Below are positions 7,574 through 15,481 of a stretch of 64,000 nt of DNA, piece by piece (positions within the stretch are counted from its first letter, which is position 1; the number at the start of each line of letters is the position of its first letter). This DNA comes from CAG-791 sp963650385. Lineage in GTDB: Bacteria; Bacillota; Clostridia; Lachnospirales; Lachnospiraceae. Below the pieces are notes generated by a model that was not told where the DNA came from, searched no databases, and worked only from the letters and a program-made list of their open reading frames with translations. The DNA is taken from assembly GCA_963650385.1 (NCBI GenBank), contig CAVJLL010000008.1, positions 1 through 64,000 of the forward strand, read 5' to 3'. The position numbers and the translations under genes were made by a program.

Positions 7574-8818
7574 TTATTTGGCAAGAACGTCCTGCACGAT
7601 CGTCTCCGGCTTCTTCTCCAGAATGATCTTTCCCTCGTGGACCGAAAGAAGAACGTGCGCCCGTTCCCGGATGGCTTCGATCTCATCGGCCGCATCCAGC
7701 ACGATAAAGTTCGCTGCCTTTCCTTCCTCGATGCCGTATTGGTCCGCGATGTGAAGCGTCTTTGCACCGTTCTCCGTGATCAGCTTCATTCCCTCCAGGA
7801 GCTGAGGCGTGCTCATCATGTGGGCCTGATGCAGTGCAAAATCTACCTGATGGATCAGATTTCCGTTTCCCATGGGATACCAGGGATCCGAAATGGAATC
7901 CTGCCCCAGGCTGACATTGCAGCCCGCTGCAATCAGCTCGTCAATTCTGGTAAGACCGCGGCGCATGGGATACCCGTCATAGCGTCCCTGCAGATAGGTA
8001 TTTTCCGTAGGACAGGAAATGAAATTGATGCCGGAGCGCTTGAACTTGGTCATCATTTTGTAGGCATAGGCATTGTTGTAGGAGCCCATTGCACAGGTAT
8101 GGCTGGCACTCACGCGGTCCTTCATTCCTGTGTAATACGCCTGCGCAGCGATGGTTTCCACGAACTTGGAATCCTGATCATCGGTCTCATCGCAGTGAAT
8201 GTCGATCAGCTTGTCGTAGCGCTCCGCATACTCGAAGGCGGTCTTTACCGATTTCTCGCCCAGCTCCTTTGAAAACTCATAATGCGGAATGCCGCCGACT
8301 ACTTCGCACCCCATCTTCAGCGCTTCCTCTACGAGCTCAGCGCCTCCCTCGTAGGCGTAGTAGCCCTCCTGCGGGAATGCAATCAGCTGCAGATACAGCT
8401 GATCCTTAACCTCCTCCTTGACCTCCAGAAGTGCCTTCAAGGCCGTCAGGTTCGGATCCGTGACATCCACATGCGTGCGGATATACTGCACGCCGTGGCG
8501 CATCTCCATCCGGATGCCCTGGTAGGCCTTCTCCTTGATGAACTCCTTGGTCAGAACCTTTTTGCTGTCGGACCATTGATTGATCGCACCGAACAGTGTT
8601 CCTGTCAGGTCCTGCGGATTCATGGTGTAAATGTAATCCAGGTGAATGTGCGACTCGACGTAGGGCTCCGATACAAGCTTTCCGTCCAGATCGCGGACTG
8701 CAGCCCCCTGCGGCCTCTGCGCGCCTGCCTCCTGTACCCGGAGAATTTTCCCGTCCTCGACGAAAATGTCCCATTTACCCTGCTTACCCCGCAGCTTCGC
8801 ATTGCAGTACAGCTCCAT
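7574..8818 (-). CDS. Cytosine-deaminase-type amidohydrolase (paralogue 2)
   Basis: A 414-residue CodA-like amidohydrolase, first gene of the operon. It keeps VESHIHLDYIY, IAFPQEG (the CodA FPQEG motif intact), DIHCDETDD, ASHTCAMGSYN and LGQDSISDPWYPMGNGN. As in paralogue 1, the position matching CodA Asp314 is Ser and His312 is Gln, while the metal Asp313 and Trp319 are kept. The two paralogues are clearly homologous along their full length but differ in the FPQ(E/N)G motif and in the substrate loop near HLD, so they probably act on different but related compounds. ATG 8818 follows AAAGGAGGAAGGAT. Confidence 0.85.
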   Translation of the reverse strand: MELYCNAKLRGKQGKWDIFVEDGKILRVQEAGAQRPQGAAVRDLDGKLVSEPYVESHIHLDYIYTMNPQDLTGTLFGAINQWSDSKKVLTKEFIKEKAYQGIRMEMRHGVQYIRTHVDVTDPNLTALKALLEVKEEVKDQLYLQLIAFPQEGYYAYEGGAELVEEALKMGCEVVGGIPHYEFSKELGEKSVKTAFEYAERYDKLIDIHCDETDDQDSKFVETIAAQAYYTGMKDRVSASHTCAMGSYNNAYAYKMMTKFKRSGINFISCPTENTYLQGRYDGYPMRRGLTRIDELIAAGCNVSLGQDSISDPWYPMGNGNLIHQVDFALHQAHMMSTPQLLEGMKLITENGAKTLHIADQYGIEEGKAANFIVLDAADEIEAIRERAHVLLSVHEGKIILEKKPETIVQDVLAK

Positions 8819-8843
8819 ATCCTTCCTCCTTTGACACCTGCCC

Positions 8844-8956
8844 TGCCGGCCTTATCCGGCAAAACGGCAAAAGGGGCCACAGCTTCCATCGCCATGGCCC
8901 CTTTGCCGAAAAAGGTCCTGCAGGGCAGCACATTCCATGCCGTCACCGCAGGACCT
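8844..8956 (-). promoter_or_regulatory. Triple-hairpin leader of the amidohydrolase/Urt operon
   Basis: Read on the minus strand, three hairpins precede the first gene: 8956-8913 (9-bp stem AGGTCCTGC/GCAGGACCT followed by TTTTT), 8908-8865 (about 13-bp stem CGGCAAAGGGGCC, followed by TTTT) and 8861-8844 (TGCCGG/CCGGCA). The first two look like intrinsic terminators, and their loops share ATGGAA and TGTG. The first could simply end the upstream nlpC transcript, but the pair directly ahead of a catabolic operon suggests attenuation. I do not recognise a known riboswitch class. The rest of the gap 8819-9228 holds a dispersed repeat (8989-9031) and no gene. Confidence 0.5.
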
Positions 8957-8988
8957 CATTGTCTCGCATTATTCTCTTCTCATTCTGC

Positions 8989-9031
8989 CGCAGCCATTCA
9001 GTGCCCATTTGCAAAAGCGCTGCAGCACAGC
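8989..9031. repeat. Dispersed intergenic repeat, family B (copy 1)
   Basis: The core CATTCAGTGCCCATTTGCAAAA is nearly identical to the copy at 53401-53442 (ATTCAGCGTCCATTTGCAAAA), including the following GCGCTGC/TCGCTGC. Related ATTCAGAGCC copies lie at 35399, 38133 and 58261. Confidence 0.6.
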
Positions 9032-9228
9032 CTTCCTTTTGCTCATGCGGCGTTCCGAACGCTTACCGAACATTGTGTCATTTTAGGCCGTCGCCCGCCG
9101 CCCCGTAAATAGATAAAGCATCCAGACATTTTCCGGGAACACTTCACTTTTTTGTCGCATCTGTTCAGTGCCTGCCGGTTTCAGTGAAAGCTGACTGTTC
9201 CGGCGGCAGCCGCAGAGCAGGCATCCTG

Positions 9229-10914
9229 CTACTGCAGGATTCTGCGGATGGCCACAATGTTGCGGTAAGTAGCCGTTCCTGTCGTGATGCCGTACCGCGG
9301 ACTGGAGGCATGCACGATCTGGTTGTTGCCAAGGTAAATGGCCACATGTCCAGAATACAGGATCAGGTCACCGGGCTGTGCCTCGGACAGAGAGCTTACG
9401 GCCGTGCCGCACTGCTGCTGCGAGCCCGTGTAGTGCGGAAGGCTTACGCCGAAGTTCGCATATACGGCCATCGTAAAGCCGGAGCAGTCTGCGCCGTTCG
9501 TCAGGCTGGAGCCTCCCCAGACGTACGGATTTCCGACGAACTGGAGTGCATAGTTGGCAACCGCCTGTCCGGATGCGCTGCCGGATCCGCCGCTGCCGTC
9601 GTACGTATTCAATGCATTGGAGCCAGATTTCTTCTTGCCGCTCTTGGAGCTCTTCTTCGCCTCCTCGGCCTTTCTGGCCTCCTCTTCGGCTGCACTGGAG
9701 GCAGCTGCCGCAGCCTCCTCGGCCTCCTCCTGGGCCTTCGATATTGCCTCCGGATAGATTTCTTCTACATCGGCAAAATCCGAAGAAATATAGCCCTCAC
9801 CATCCTCGGTATTGATCTTGTACCAGCCATCGGTCTCCTCGAGGATATCCAACGTCTCTCCCTCACCGATCAGGGTGATGACGTCCGAATCCGCAATCGG
9901 TGCCGCACGGACGCGGAGCGTTTCCGTCGTTACAACGGCCTGCCGGGTCACCACCGAATCCGCCAGCTGCTGCGCAGCATTGCCGGTGGCGACATACTCC
10001 TCCCGGATATAGCCTGTCACATCGCCGGATTTGATTCGCGCCCATCCGTTTCCCGTGCGCCCCAGAACCTTGGCAACCGAGCCATTGTACAGCTTGCCGA
10101 CAATCTCTGCCTCAGTATCTGCATCCGCACGTACATTGATGTATCCGTTGACCTGTGCCACCACCAGCTCATTTCCGTCAGCATCGGTAGCCGCAGTCTT
10201 CCCGGTATCTCCCGCATCGCTCCCGTCCGCTTTACCCTCTGCAATGGAGATCGTGGCATCCGTGCTCTCGTCCGAAGTGCTCTCGCCGTTTGCCGACGCC
10301 ATGAGTGCCTCCGCCTCGATTGCCGTAATGACGCCCTGGTCGAGCTTGAGCTGTGTCTGTCTCCGGTCCGCCATATGCGCCAGCTGCAGGGCGATGTTCG
10401 CATCCGACACCACGGTCACAGCCGTTGCCGACAGAATCGTTGCCGTGGCATTGTCGATGCGGATTCCCTGCGTCTGAGACACCGCATTCACCACGGACTG
10501 CTCCTTCGCCTGCACCGGTGTCAATGTGGTTGCTACGATATCATCTCTTCCGTTGCCGTCTGCCTGATCGTTTACATCCTGCAGGGAAACCTTGCGTGCG
10601 GAAAATGCATAGGAAAATCCCGCTCCCGGCAGCAGCATCCGGCCGTACTCCTGTCCGGATTCCTCTTCGTCCGCCGCCTGCTGTGAGGATGCCGAATCTC
10701 CTGCCGCAGCTTCCTCATCCTGCGTCCCCGCTGCCTGCGTTTCTCCGGTCTGCGCTTCCTCTGCTGTCTGCGCCGCATCCGATGCCTCTGCAGCCACAGC
10801 CGTGCAGGGCGCAGCAAGGCCTCCTGCCAGCAGGGTACCCAGCAGCGCCATCGTCAGCCGGCCTGTAAGTCTTTTTGTCTGATATGTCTTGTTCTTTATT
10901 ATTCTAAATTCCAT
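9229..10914 (-). CDS. Secreted SH3-domain NlpC/P60 peptidoglycan endopeptidase
   Basis: A 561-residue exported wall hydrolase. A long basic N-region and hydrophobic core form a signal peptide ending near ATAVAAE-like residues 38-43. An acidic low-complexity stretch follows (about 43-90). Two bacterial SH3 domains are visible at about 250-310 (NGYINVRADADTEAEIVG) and 330-385 (TLRVRAAPIADSDVI). An Ala/Glu/Lys-rich linker leads to a C-terminal NlpC/P60 domain (about 445-561) with catalytic Cys in GADCSGF (about 477) and His residues in SGHVAIYLG (about 523) and IVHASS (about 535). It is expected to cut peptide stems of peptidoglycan during cell separation. The ribosome binding site is weak (GGGACAGG). 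Confidence 0.92.
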   Translation of the reverse strand: MEFRIIKNKTYQTKRLTGRLTMALLGTLLAGGLAAPCTAVAAEASDAAQTAEEAQTGETQAAGTQDEEAAAGDSASSQQAADEEESGQEYGRMLLPGAGFSYAFSARKVSLQDVNDQADGNGRDDIVATTLTPVQAKEQSVVNAVSQTQGIRIDNATATILSATAVTVVSDANIALQLAHMADRRQTQLKLDQGVITAIEAEALMASANGESTSDESTDATISIAEGKADGSDAGDTGKTAATDADGNELVVAQVNGYINVRADADTEAEIVGKLYNGSVAKVLGRTGNGWARIKSGDVTGYIREEYVATGNAAQQLADSVVTRQAVVTTETLRVRAAPIADSDVITLIGEGETLDILEETDGWYKINTEDGEGYISSDFADVEEIYPEAISKAQEEAEEAAAAASSAAEEEARKAEEAKKSSKSGKKKSGSNALNTYDGSGGSGSASGQAVANYALQFVGNPYVWGGSSLTNGADCSGFTMAVYANFGVSLPHYTGSQQQCGTAVSSLSEAQPGDLILYSGHVAIYLGNNQIVHASSPRYGITTGTATYRNIVAIRRILQ

Positions 10915-10990
10915 GAACCTGTCCCAAATCCATCATTGTATCTGTTCCGTGTCCGACTGCTTATGATACCGCAGACGCGGTTTTCCGTAC

Positions 10991-11024
10991 AGCAGTCAAT
11001 TCACATTGGAATATGACAGGTGCT
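10991..11024 (+). repeat. Dispersed intergenic repeat, family C (copy 1)
   Basis: The 34-base stretch beginning AGCAGTCAATTCACATTG matches 37868-37901 with about five differences. Both copies continue into GCAGGTGCT-like sequence. It lies in the 10915-11193 gap, which otherwise holds a family D repeat and the terminator at 11093. Confidence 0.7.
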
Positions 11025-11037
11025 GCGCTGCAGTTCC

Positions 11038-11062
11038 TTCGCCAGCCAAGCGACAGGGCAGC
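11038..11062 (+). repeat. Dispersed intergenic repeat, family D (copy 1)
   Basis: TTCGCCAGCCAAGCGACAGG also occurs at 39774-39798 (same strand) and at 26487-26511 (opposite strand, two mismatches over 25 bases). All three copies are intergenic. Confidence 0.7.
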
Positions 11063-11092
11063 GTTTGTACAGTAACGATGCTGAACAGATAT

Positions 11093-11125
11093 AAAACGGT
11101 CAGACTCCTTTTCAGAGCCTGACCG
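11093..11125 (-). terminator. Rho-independent terminator after the phosphodiesterase gene
   Basis: On the minus strand the stem CGGTCAGGCTC / GGAGTCTGACCG is followed by TTTTAT. It lies about 70 bases after the stop codon of the glycerophosphodiester phosphodiesterase. Confidence 0.75.
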
Positions 11126-11193
11126 CATTCCCATTTGCCTTATCTCAATATTTCCTGCTGCCGCGCACAGCCCTGAATCGGCACTCTCTGCCC

Positions 11194-11934
11194 TCAGACC
11201 TCATCCACCACGCTCCGGCACAGATCCGGCTTGTTCGTGATGATCGCCTCCACGCCCACCTGAACGCACATGCGCATGTACGCCTCATCATTAACCGTCC
11301 AGACATGCGTCTCCAGTCCGTATTGATGTGCAGTCTTCACATACTCTGCATCCTGCAGATGGTACAGAGCCGGGTGAAGTGCATCCACCTTCACAACATC
11401 TCTTGCATAGGGTGCCACATCAATCCAGTTGTCGGAATACAGGAGTCCTGTCTGTGCATCCGGCTTTTCTCTGCGGATATGCGCCAGCGTATAATGATTG
11501 AAGGAGGAGTAGATCACGCGGTCCTCCATTCCCATTCTCGCCGTAAGGTCCAGCACCTTCTCCTCAATCCCCTTATACCAGAATATGCCGGTCTTGAATT
11601 CAACATTCACCGTAAGCCCCGTCGGCTTTAAAAGTGCATACACCTCTTCCAGTGTGGGGATCTGCGCCTTTGCATATTCCGGATGCGTCCGGTTGAAATT
11701 CAGGCTCCGCAGCTGCGCAAGGCTGTGATCCTTCAGATAGCCCGTTCCGTCGCTGACCCGTTCCAGCTCCTCGTCGTGTGCAACCACCACCTCGCCGTCT
11801 GAGGTCAGCTGGACATCCAGCTCCACGCCGTCCGCCTTCATTGCCGCTGCCTTCTCAAATGCAGCCAGTGTATTCTCCGGCACGTATGCGGATGCTCCGC
11901 GGTGCGCCCATACCAGTGTTTTCTTCTGTTCCAT
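11194..11934 (-). CDS. Glycerophosphodiester phosphodiesterase
   Basis: A 246-residue cytoplasmic GDPD-family enzyme (UgpQ type, no signal peptide). It hydrolyses glycerophosphodiesters to sn-glycerol-3-phosphate and an alcohol. Hallmarks are AHRGASAYVPENTLAAF at residues 10-26, the metal motif GVELDVQLTSDGE and VVAHDEELERVSDG. I start at ATG 11934 (MEQKKTLVWAHRG) with GGGAGGGCAAGGAC upstream; an upstream in-frame start at 12024 would translate through a palindromic repeat. It probably shares a transcript with the MFS gene 150 bases upstream, whose promoter region carries a Pho-box-like repeat. GDPDs are classical phosphate-starvation genes. Confidence 0.93.
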   Translation of the reverse strand: MEQKKTLVWAHRGASAYVPENTLAAFEKAAAMKADGVELDVQLTSDGEVVVAHDEELERVSDGTGYLKDHSLAQLRSLNFNRTHPEYAKAQIPTLEEVYALLKPTGLTVNVEFKTGIFWYKGIEEKVLDLTARMGMEDRVIYSSFNHYTLAHIRREKPDAQTGLLYSDNWIDVAPYARDVVKVDALHPALYHLQDAEYVKTAHQYGLETHVWTVNDEAYMRMCVQVGVEAIITNKPDLCRSVVDEV

Positions 11935-11995
11935 TGTCCTTGCCCTCCCGAAAGAGCTGCTTTTTTTGCCTTCTATGCCATCCCGCATATATGAT

Positions 11996-12025
11996 GTTGG
12001 GGGCAAAAGACCTTTTGCCCCCAAC
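11996..12025. repeat. 30-base perfect palindrome
   Basis: The left arm GTTGGGGGCAAAAG and right arm CTTTTGCCCCCAAC are perfectly complementary around a two-base centre. No T-run follows on either strand. The adjoining AACCGATACCGGATTGCTGC (12023-12042) recurs at 24128-24147 with one change, next to GGGGCCAAAGGGTCTTTC, so this seems to be a mobile or spreading small element. Confidence 0.7.
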
Positions 12026-12084
12026 CGATACCGGATTGCTGCGTGCGTTGCACTCCCGCAATCCTCAAAACATTTGTAATCTGC

Positions 12085-13323
12085 TCATGCAGCGTTCTTC
12101 TGCTTGGTGCTGACGATAAACAACACCAGGCCGATCACGAAGAAAACGGCAATGATGCCGACGCCGCAGTTCACGCTCCCGGTCGCCTGGGAAACCAGTC
12201 CCATCATGGTCGTACCGATCACAGAGGCACCCTTCCCGCAGATGTCATAAAAGCCGAAGAACTCTCCCGAGCGCTCTGCCGGAATGATCTTGGCAAAATA
12301 CGATCTGGACAGCGCCTGAATGCCGCCCTGGAACATACCGACGAAAATAGCCAGCACCCAGAACTGCCAGCTGGCACTCATAAAGAACGCAAAGACAGCG
12401 ATTCCCGTGTAGGCTGCGATCGCGATGATGATCAGCTTCTCGGACATTCCCTTCTGGGAAAGCTTTCCGAACAGAATTGCAAAGGGAAATGCAACAAACT
12501 GGGTAACCAGAAGCGCCAGCAGCATATCCGTAGAGCCAAGGCCAAGGGCCGAGCCGTAGGCCGTAGACATATCAATGATGGTATAAACGCCGTCAATGTA
12601 GAACAGGAATGCCAGCAGGAAGAACAGGATCTTCTTGTCCTTTGCAATGTCCCTAAGACTCGTTCCCAGCTGCGCCAGAATTCCGCCCGTCTCTTCTCCG
12701 CCCGTCAGATAATTGGTCTGCCGATAGCTCTTTAAAATCGGCACCGACACGCCCATCCACCAGGCAGCCGTGATGACCAGTGACAGCGAGAGCGCCATCA
12801 TCTGTGACATCCCGATCGTATCGCTGCACAGCACCAGCACCAGGCATGCGATGAACGGCACGCAGCTGCCGATGTAGCCCCAGGCATATCCCTGTGAGGA
12901 AACGTTGTCCATCCGCTCCGGTGTTGTCACATCGGACAGCGTAGAGTCATAGATGACAAGGCTCAGCGCATATACGGATTTGACAATGCAGAAAACAACC
13001 AGGAAACACAGCCATTCCTTTACAAAGCCCAGCGCTGCGCAGCCGATGGCACCCAGAATAATGGTCGCTGCGAAAAAGGTTTTCTTCTTGCGGCCCTTGT
13101 CGGCTGCTGCGCCGACGAGCGGCCCCAGGATCGCCACAATCAGCGTGGAAATCGAAATCGCATAGCCCCAATAGGCCAGATAATCCACTTCCGAAAGCCC
13201 GGCCTGCTTGCCCAGCTGATTAAAGTAGATCGGAATGATCGTGGAAACCATCATGGTAAATGCCGAATTGGCAACATCGTACAGAATCCACTTTTTCTCC
13301 AGCGACGTGAGTTTGTCCTTCAT
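12085..13323 (-). CDS. MFS transporter of the UMF1 (Atg22-like) family
   Basis: A 412-residue integral membrane protein with about twelve hydrophobic segments. The N-terminal LYDVANSAFTMMVSTIIPIYF and the loop DKGRKKKTFF after segment 2-3 fit the UMF1/Atg22-like branch of the major facilitator superfamily. Substrate unknown for bacterial members. Its position upstream of a glycerophosphodiester phosphodiesterase, and behind a Pho-box-like repeat, suggests phosphate-ester or glycerol-compound transport; this is inference only. The ATG at 13323 follows GGGGAAAGC. Confidence 0.85.
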   Translation of the reverse strand: MKDKLTSLEKKWILYDVANSAFTMMVSTIIPIYFNQLGKQAGLSEVDYLAYWGYAISISTLIVAILGPLVGAAADKGRKKKTFFAATIILGAIGCAALGFVKEWLCFLVVFCIVKSVYALSLVIYDSTLSDVTTPERMDNVSSQGYAWGYIGSCVPFIACLVLVLCSDTIGMSQMMALSLSLVITAAWWMGVSVPILKSYRQTNYLTGGEETGGILAQLGTSLRDIAKDKKILFFLLAFLFYIDGVYTIIDMSTAYGSALGLGSTDMLLALLVTQFVAFPFAILFGKLSQKGMSEKLIIIAIAAYTGIAVFAFFMSASWQFWVLAIFVGMFQGGIQALSRSYFAKIIPAERSGEFFGFYDICGKGASVIGTTMMGLVSQATGSVNCGVGIIAVFFVIGLVLFIVSTKQKNAA

Positions 13324-13385
13324 TTTTGCTTTCCCCTTTTTTGCTACTATTTTGCCCGCCTTCCATCAACTGCTCATGCAGTTCA

Positions 13386-13402
13386 TGTAAAGCCTTTGTT
13401 AA
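13386..13402 (-). promoter_or_regulatory. Pho-box-like direct repeat upstream of MFS-GDPD
   Basis: On the minus strand TTAACA-AAGGC-TTTACA gives two TTWACA hexamers at 11-bp spacing, the pattern bound by PhoP/PhoB of Bacillota, and nearly the same as that ahead of pstS (TTAACA-AACCT-TTTACA). It lies 63 bases before the MFS start codon. A short palindrome AACTGC-ATGA-GCAGTT follows directly. Confidence 0.65.
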
Positions 13403-13475
13403 AGATCCGGTAAGGACACGAAGCACCCCCGCACTTCGCATCCTCCTTCCGCATCCGTTTTGCACTATGCCGCAG

Positions 13476-14264
13476 TTACGACAATGCCATCCGATCGGAG
13501 AGCTCGCCGCCCGCCTCTTCAAATTTTCGGAGAAGATCCGGCACCTTCAGGCTCTTCTTCTCCTCACCGGATACGTCGTAGATGATATTGCCCTTGGACA
13601 TCATGATCAGCCGATTGCCGTGCGCAATGGCATCGTTCATGTTGTGCGTGACCATCAGCGTCGTCAGATGATTTTCTGCAACAATCCGGTCCGTTGCCTC
13701 GAGGACCTTGGCCGCTGTCTTCGGATCCAGTGCCGCTGTGTGCTCGTCCAGCAGGAGCACCTTCGGCTTTTTCATGGTCGCCATCAAAAGCGTAAGCGCC
13801 TGGCGCTGTCCGCCGGACAAAAGACCTACCTTCGAGGTCATCCGATCCTCCAGACCAAGGTCCAGCTTCTTTAAGAGCTCGCGGTACTCTTCCTCCTCCT
13901 TGCGGTTCACGCCCCAGCGAAGTGTCCGCTTCTGGCCTCTTCTGGCCGCCAGTGCCATATTTTCCACGATCTGCATATCTCCGGCCGTGCCGGTCATCGG
14001 GTCCTGGAAAACGCGTCCCAAATACAAGGCTCTTTTAAATTCAGGCAGGGCCGAGACATCCTCGCCGTCGATCAGGATCCGCCCGCTGTCCACCGGCCAG
14101 ACACCGGCAATCGCGTTCATCACCGTTGATTTGCCCGCGCCGTTGCCGCCGATCACCGTGCAGAAATCGCCGTCCTTAAGCGTGAGGCTCACATCGATCA
14201 GTGCGCGCTTCTCATTGATCGTTCCCTTGTTAAAGGTTTTGGATATATTCCGTATCTCCAGCAT
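13476..14264 (-). CDS. TrpZ-type ABC transporter ATPase
   Basis: A 262-residue ATPase of the COG1101 family that pairs with ABC_sub_bind lipoproteins. Walker A is GGNGAGKS, the signature LLSGGQRQAL and Walker B VLLLDEHTAALDPKTA; the DEHTAALD form instead of DEPTSALD is typical of this family. The start at 14264 is two bases after the permease stop codon. The family includes the tryptophan/tyrosine importer TrpXYZ of streptococci, but the substrate cannot be assigned here. Confidence 0.88.
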   Translation of the reverse strand: MLEIRNISKTFNKGTINEKRALIDVSLTLKDGDFCTVIGGNGAGKSTVMNAIAGVWPVDSGRILIDGEDVSALPEFKRALYLGRVFQDPMTGTAGDMQIVENMALAARRGQKRTLRWGVNRKEEEEYRELLKKLDLGLEDRMTSKVGLLSGGQRQALTLLMATMKKPKVLLLDEHTAALDPKTAAKVLEATDRIVAENHLTTLMVTHNMNDAIAHGNRLIMMSKGNIIYDVSGEEKKSLKVPDLLRKFEEAGGELSDRMALS

Positions 14265-14266
14265 GG

Positions 14267-15244
14267 TCAGTCCTCCTTTTCCTTTCCGTCTGCCGCACCG
14301 CTCTTGCTGTTGCGCTTTGCCAGCGCACGGAAGGAGCTCTTGCGCATTTCCTTAAGATAAGGAACCGCAAGGAAGATGGCGACTACAATGGCCGTCAGAA
14401 GCTTCATATCGTCCGCAGGGAATTTCAGCCAGAGTACGAAGATATAGACAAAATAGTAGATCACCGCACCAATCACAACAAAGGTCAGCCGCACGACAAA
14501 GCCAAGGCGCTTGCCCATGATGGCCTCCGCCAGAACCTCACCGATAATCACTGCCGCCAGTCCGATGACGATGGAGCCCTGTCCCATTTTAACGTCGGCA
14601 AAACCCTGATATTCGGACAGGATGCCGCCGGCCAGTGCCACCAGGCCGTTTGCCACAGCCAGCGCCACCACCTTCATCCGGCCGGTATTGATGCCCTGCG
14701 CACGGCTCATGTTCGGATTGATGCCGGTAGAGCGAATCGCACTTCCCATCTCCGTTCCGAGGAACCAGTAGAAAATGCCGATGATGACTACATCCACAAT
14801 CAATGTAAGCGCGATGGTCTGTCCGAGATACCGGATGTTCGACGTAAAATGCAGGGTAACCGCACCGGCAGGGACCGCCTGATTGGCCTTTCCCATGATG
14901 TTCAGGTTGACGGAATACAGGGAAATCTGCGTCAGAATTCCGGCCAGAATATCCGGGATTCCAAGGCAGGTATGAAGAATTCCGGTGACCAGTCCGGCTG
15001 CCACACCGGCCAGGAAGGCAATCGGAAGAGCCGCCTCCGGACTCCAGCCGCCCAGGATCAGCATAACCGTAACAGCGCCGCCGGTCGCAAAGGATCCGTC
15101 CACCGTCATATCCGCAAAATTCAGGACACGGAAGGTCAGATATACTCCCAATGCCATAATGCCCCAGATCAGTCCCTGGGCCAGGCCTCCCGGCGCTGCA
15201 TTCCACAGGGCCGTCGGATTCAATGATGCAAAATAAGCTGCCAT
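14267..15244 (-). CDS. TrpY-type ABC transporter permease
   Basis: A 325-residue permease of the COG4120 family (related to branched-chain permeases), with about eight to nine membrane segments. The motif FRVLNFADMTVDGSFATGGA near the N-terminus is characteristic of the family. I start at ATG 15244 (MAAYFASLNPTALW), with GAGAGGG upstream; a longer reading frame from 15382 would run through the hairpin terminator at 15362-15403. It forms a complete importer with the lipoprotein and ATPase around it. Confidence 0.88.
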   Translation of the reverse strand: MAAYFASLNPTALWNAAPGGLAQGLIWGIMALGVYLTFRVLNFADMTVDGSFATGGAVTVMLILGGWSPEAALPIAFLAGVAAGLVTGILHTCLGIPDILAGILTQISLYSVNLNIMGKANQAVPAGAVTLHFTSNIRYLGQTIALTLIVDVVIIGIFYWFLGTEMGSAIRSTGINPNMSRAQGINTGRMKVVALAVANGLVALAGGILSEYQGFADVKMGQGSIVIGLAAVIIGEVLAEAIMGKRLGFVVRLTFVVIGAVIYYFVYIFVLWLKFPADDMKLLTAIVVAIFLAVPYLKEMRKSSFRALAKRNSKSGAADGKEKED

Positions 15245-15361
15245 TTGCGTTCCCTCTCTTACTGTGCTGTACCTGCTGCAGCCATTGCGTCTGTTCCGAA
15301 ATCTTTGGGAAGAGAAGCACGAAGTCAGCGGATACGTCTTCAAAACAAGATATTTAAAGCC

Positions 15362-15403
15362 AAAAACGGGCGGTGCAGGCACTTATTCAGCACCTGCGCC
15401 GCC
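15362..15403 (-). terminator. Intra-operon terminator between binding protein and permease
   Basis: On the minus strand the stem GGCGGCGCAGG / CCTGCACCGCC is followed by CGTTTTT. It lies 80-120 bases after the binding-protein stop and before the permease start. Such partial terminators usually let the binding protein be made in excess over the membrane parts. Confidence 0.75.
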
Positions 15404-15481
15404 TGTTGTCTCATTATAGCGCAAACTACACCGGATTTCATTCCGTTTGTGCCCTGGCTGCTGTGCGCAGACCGGTCAACG

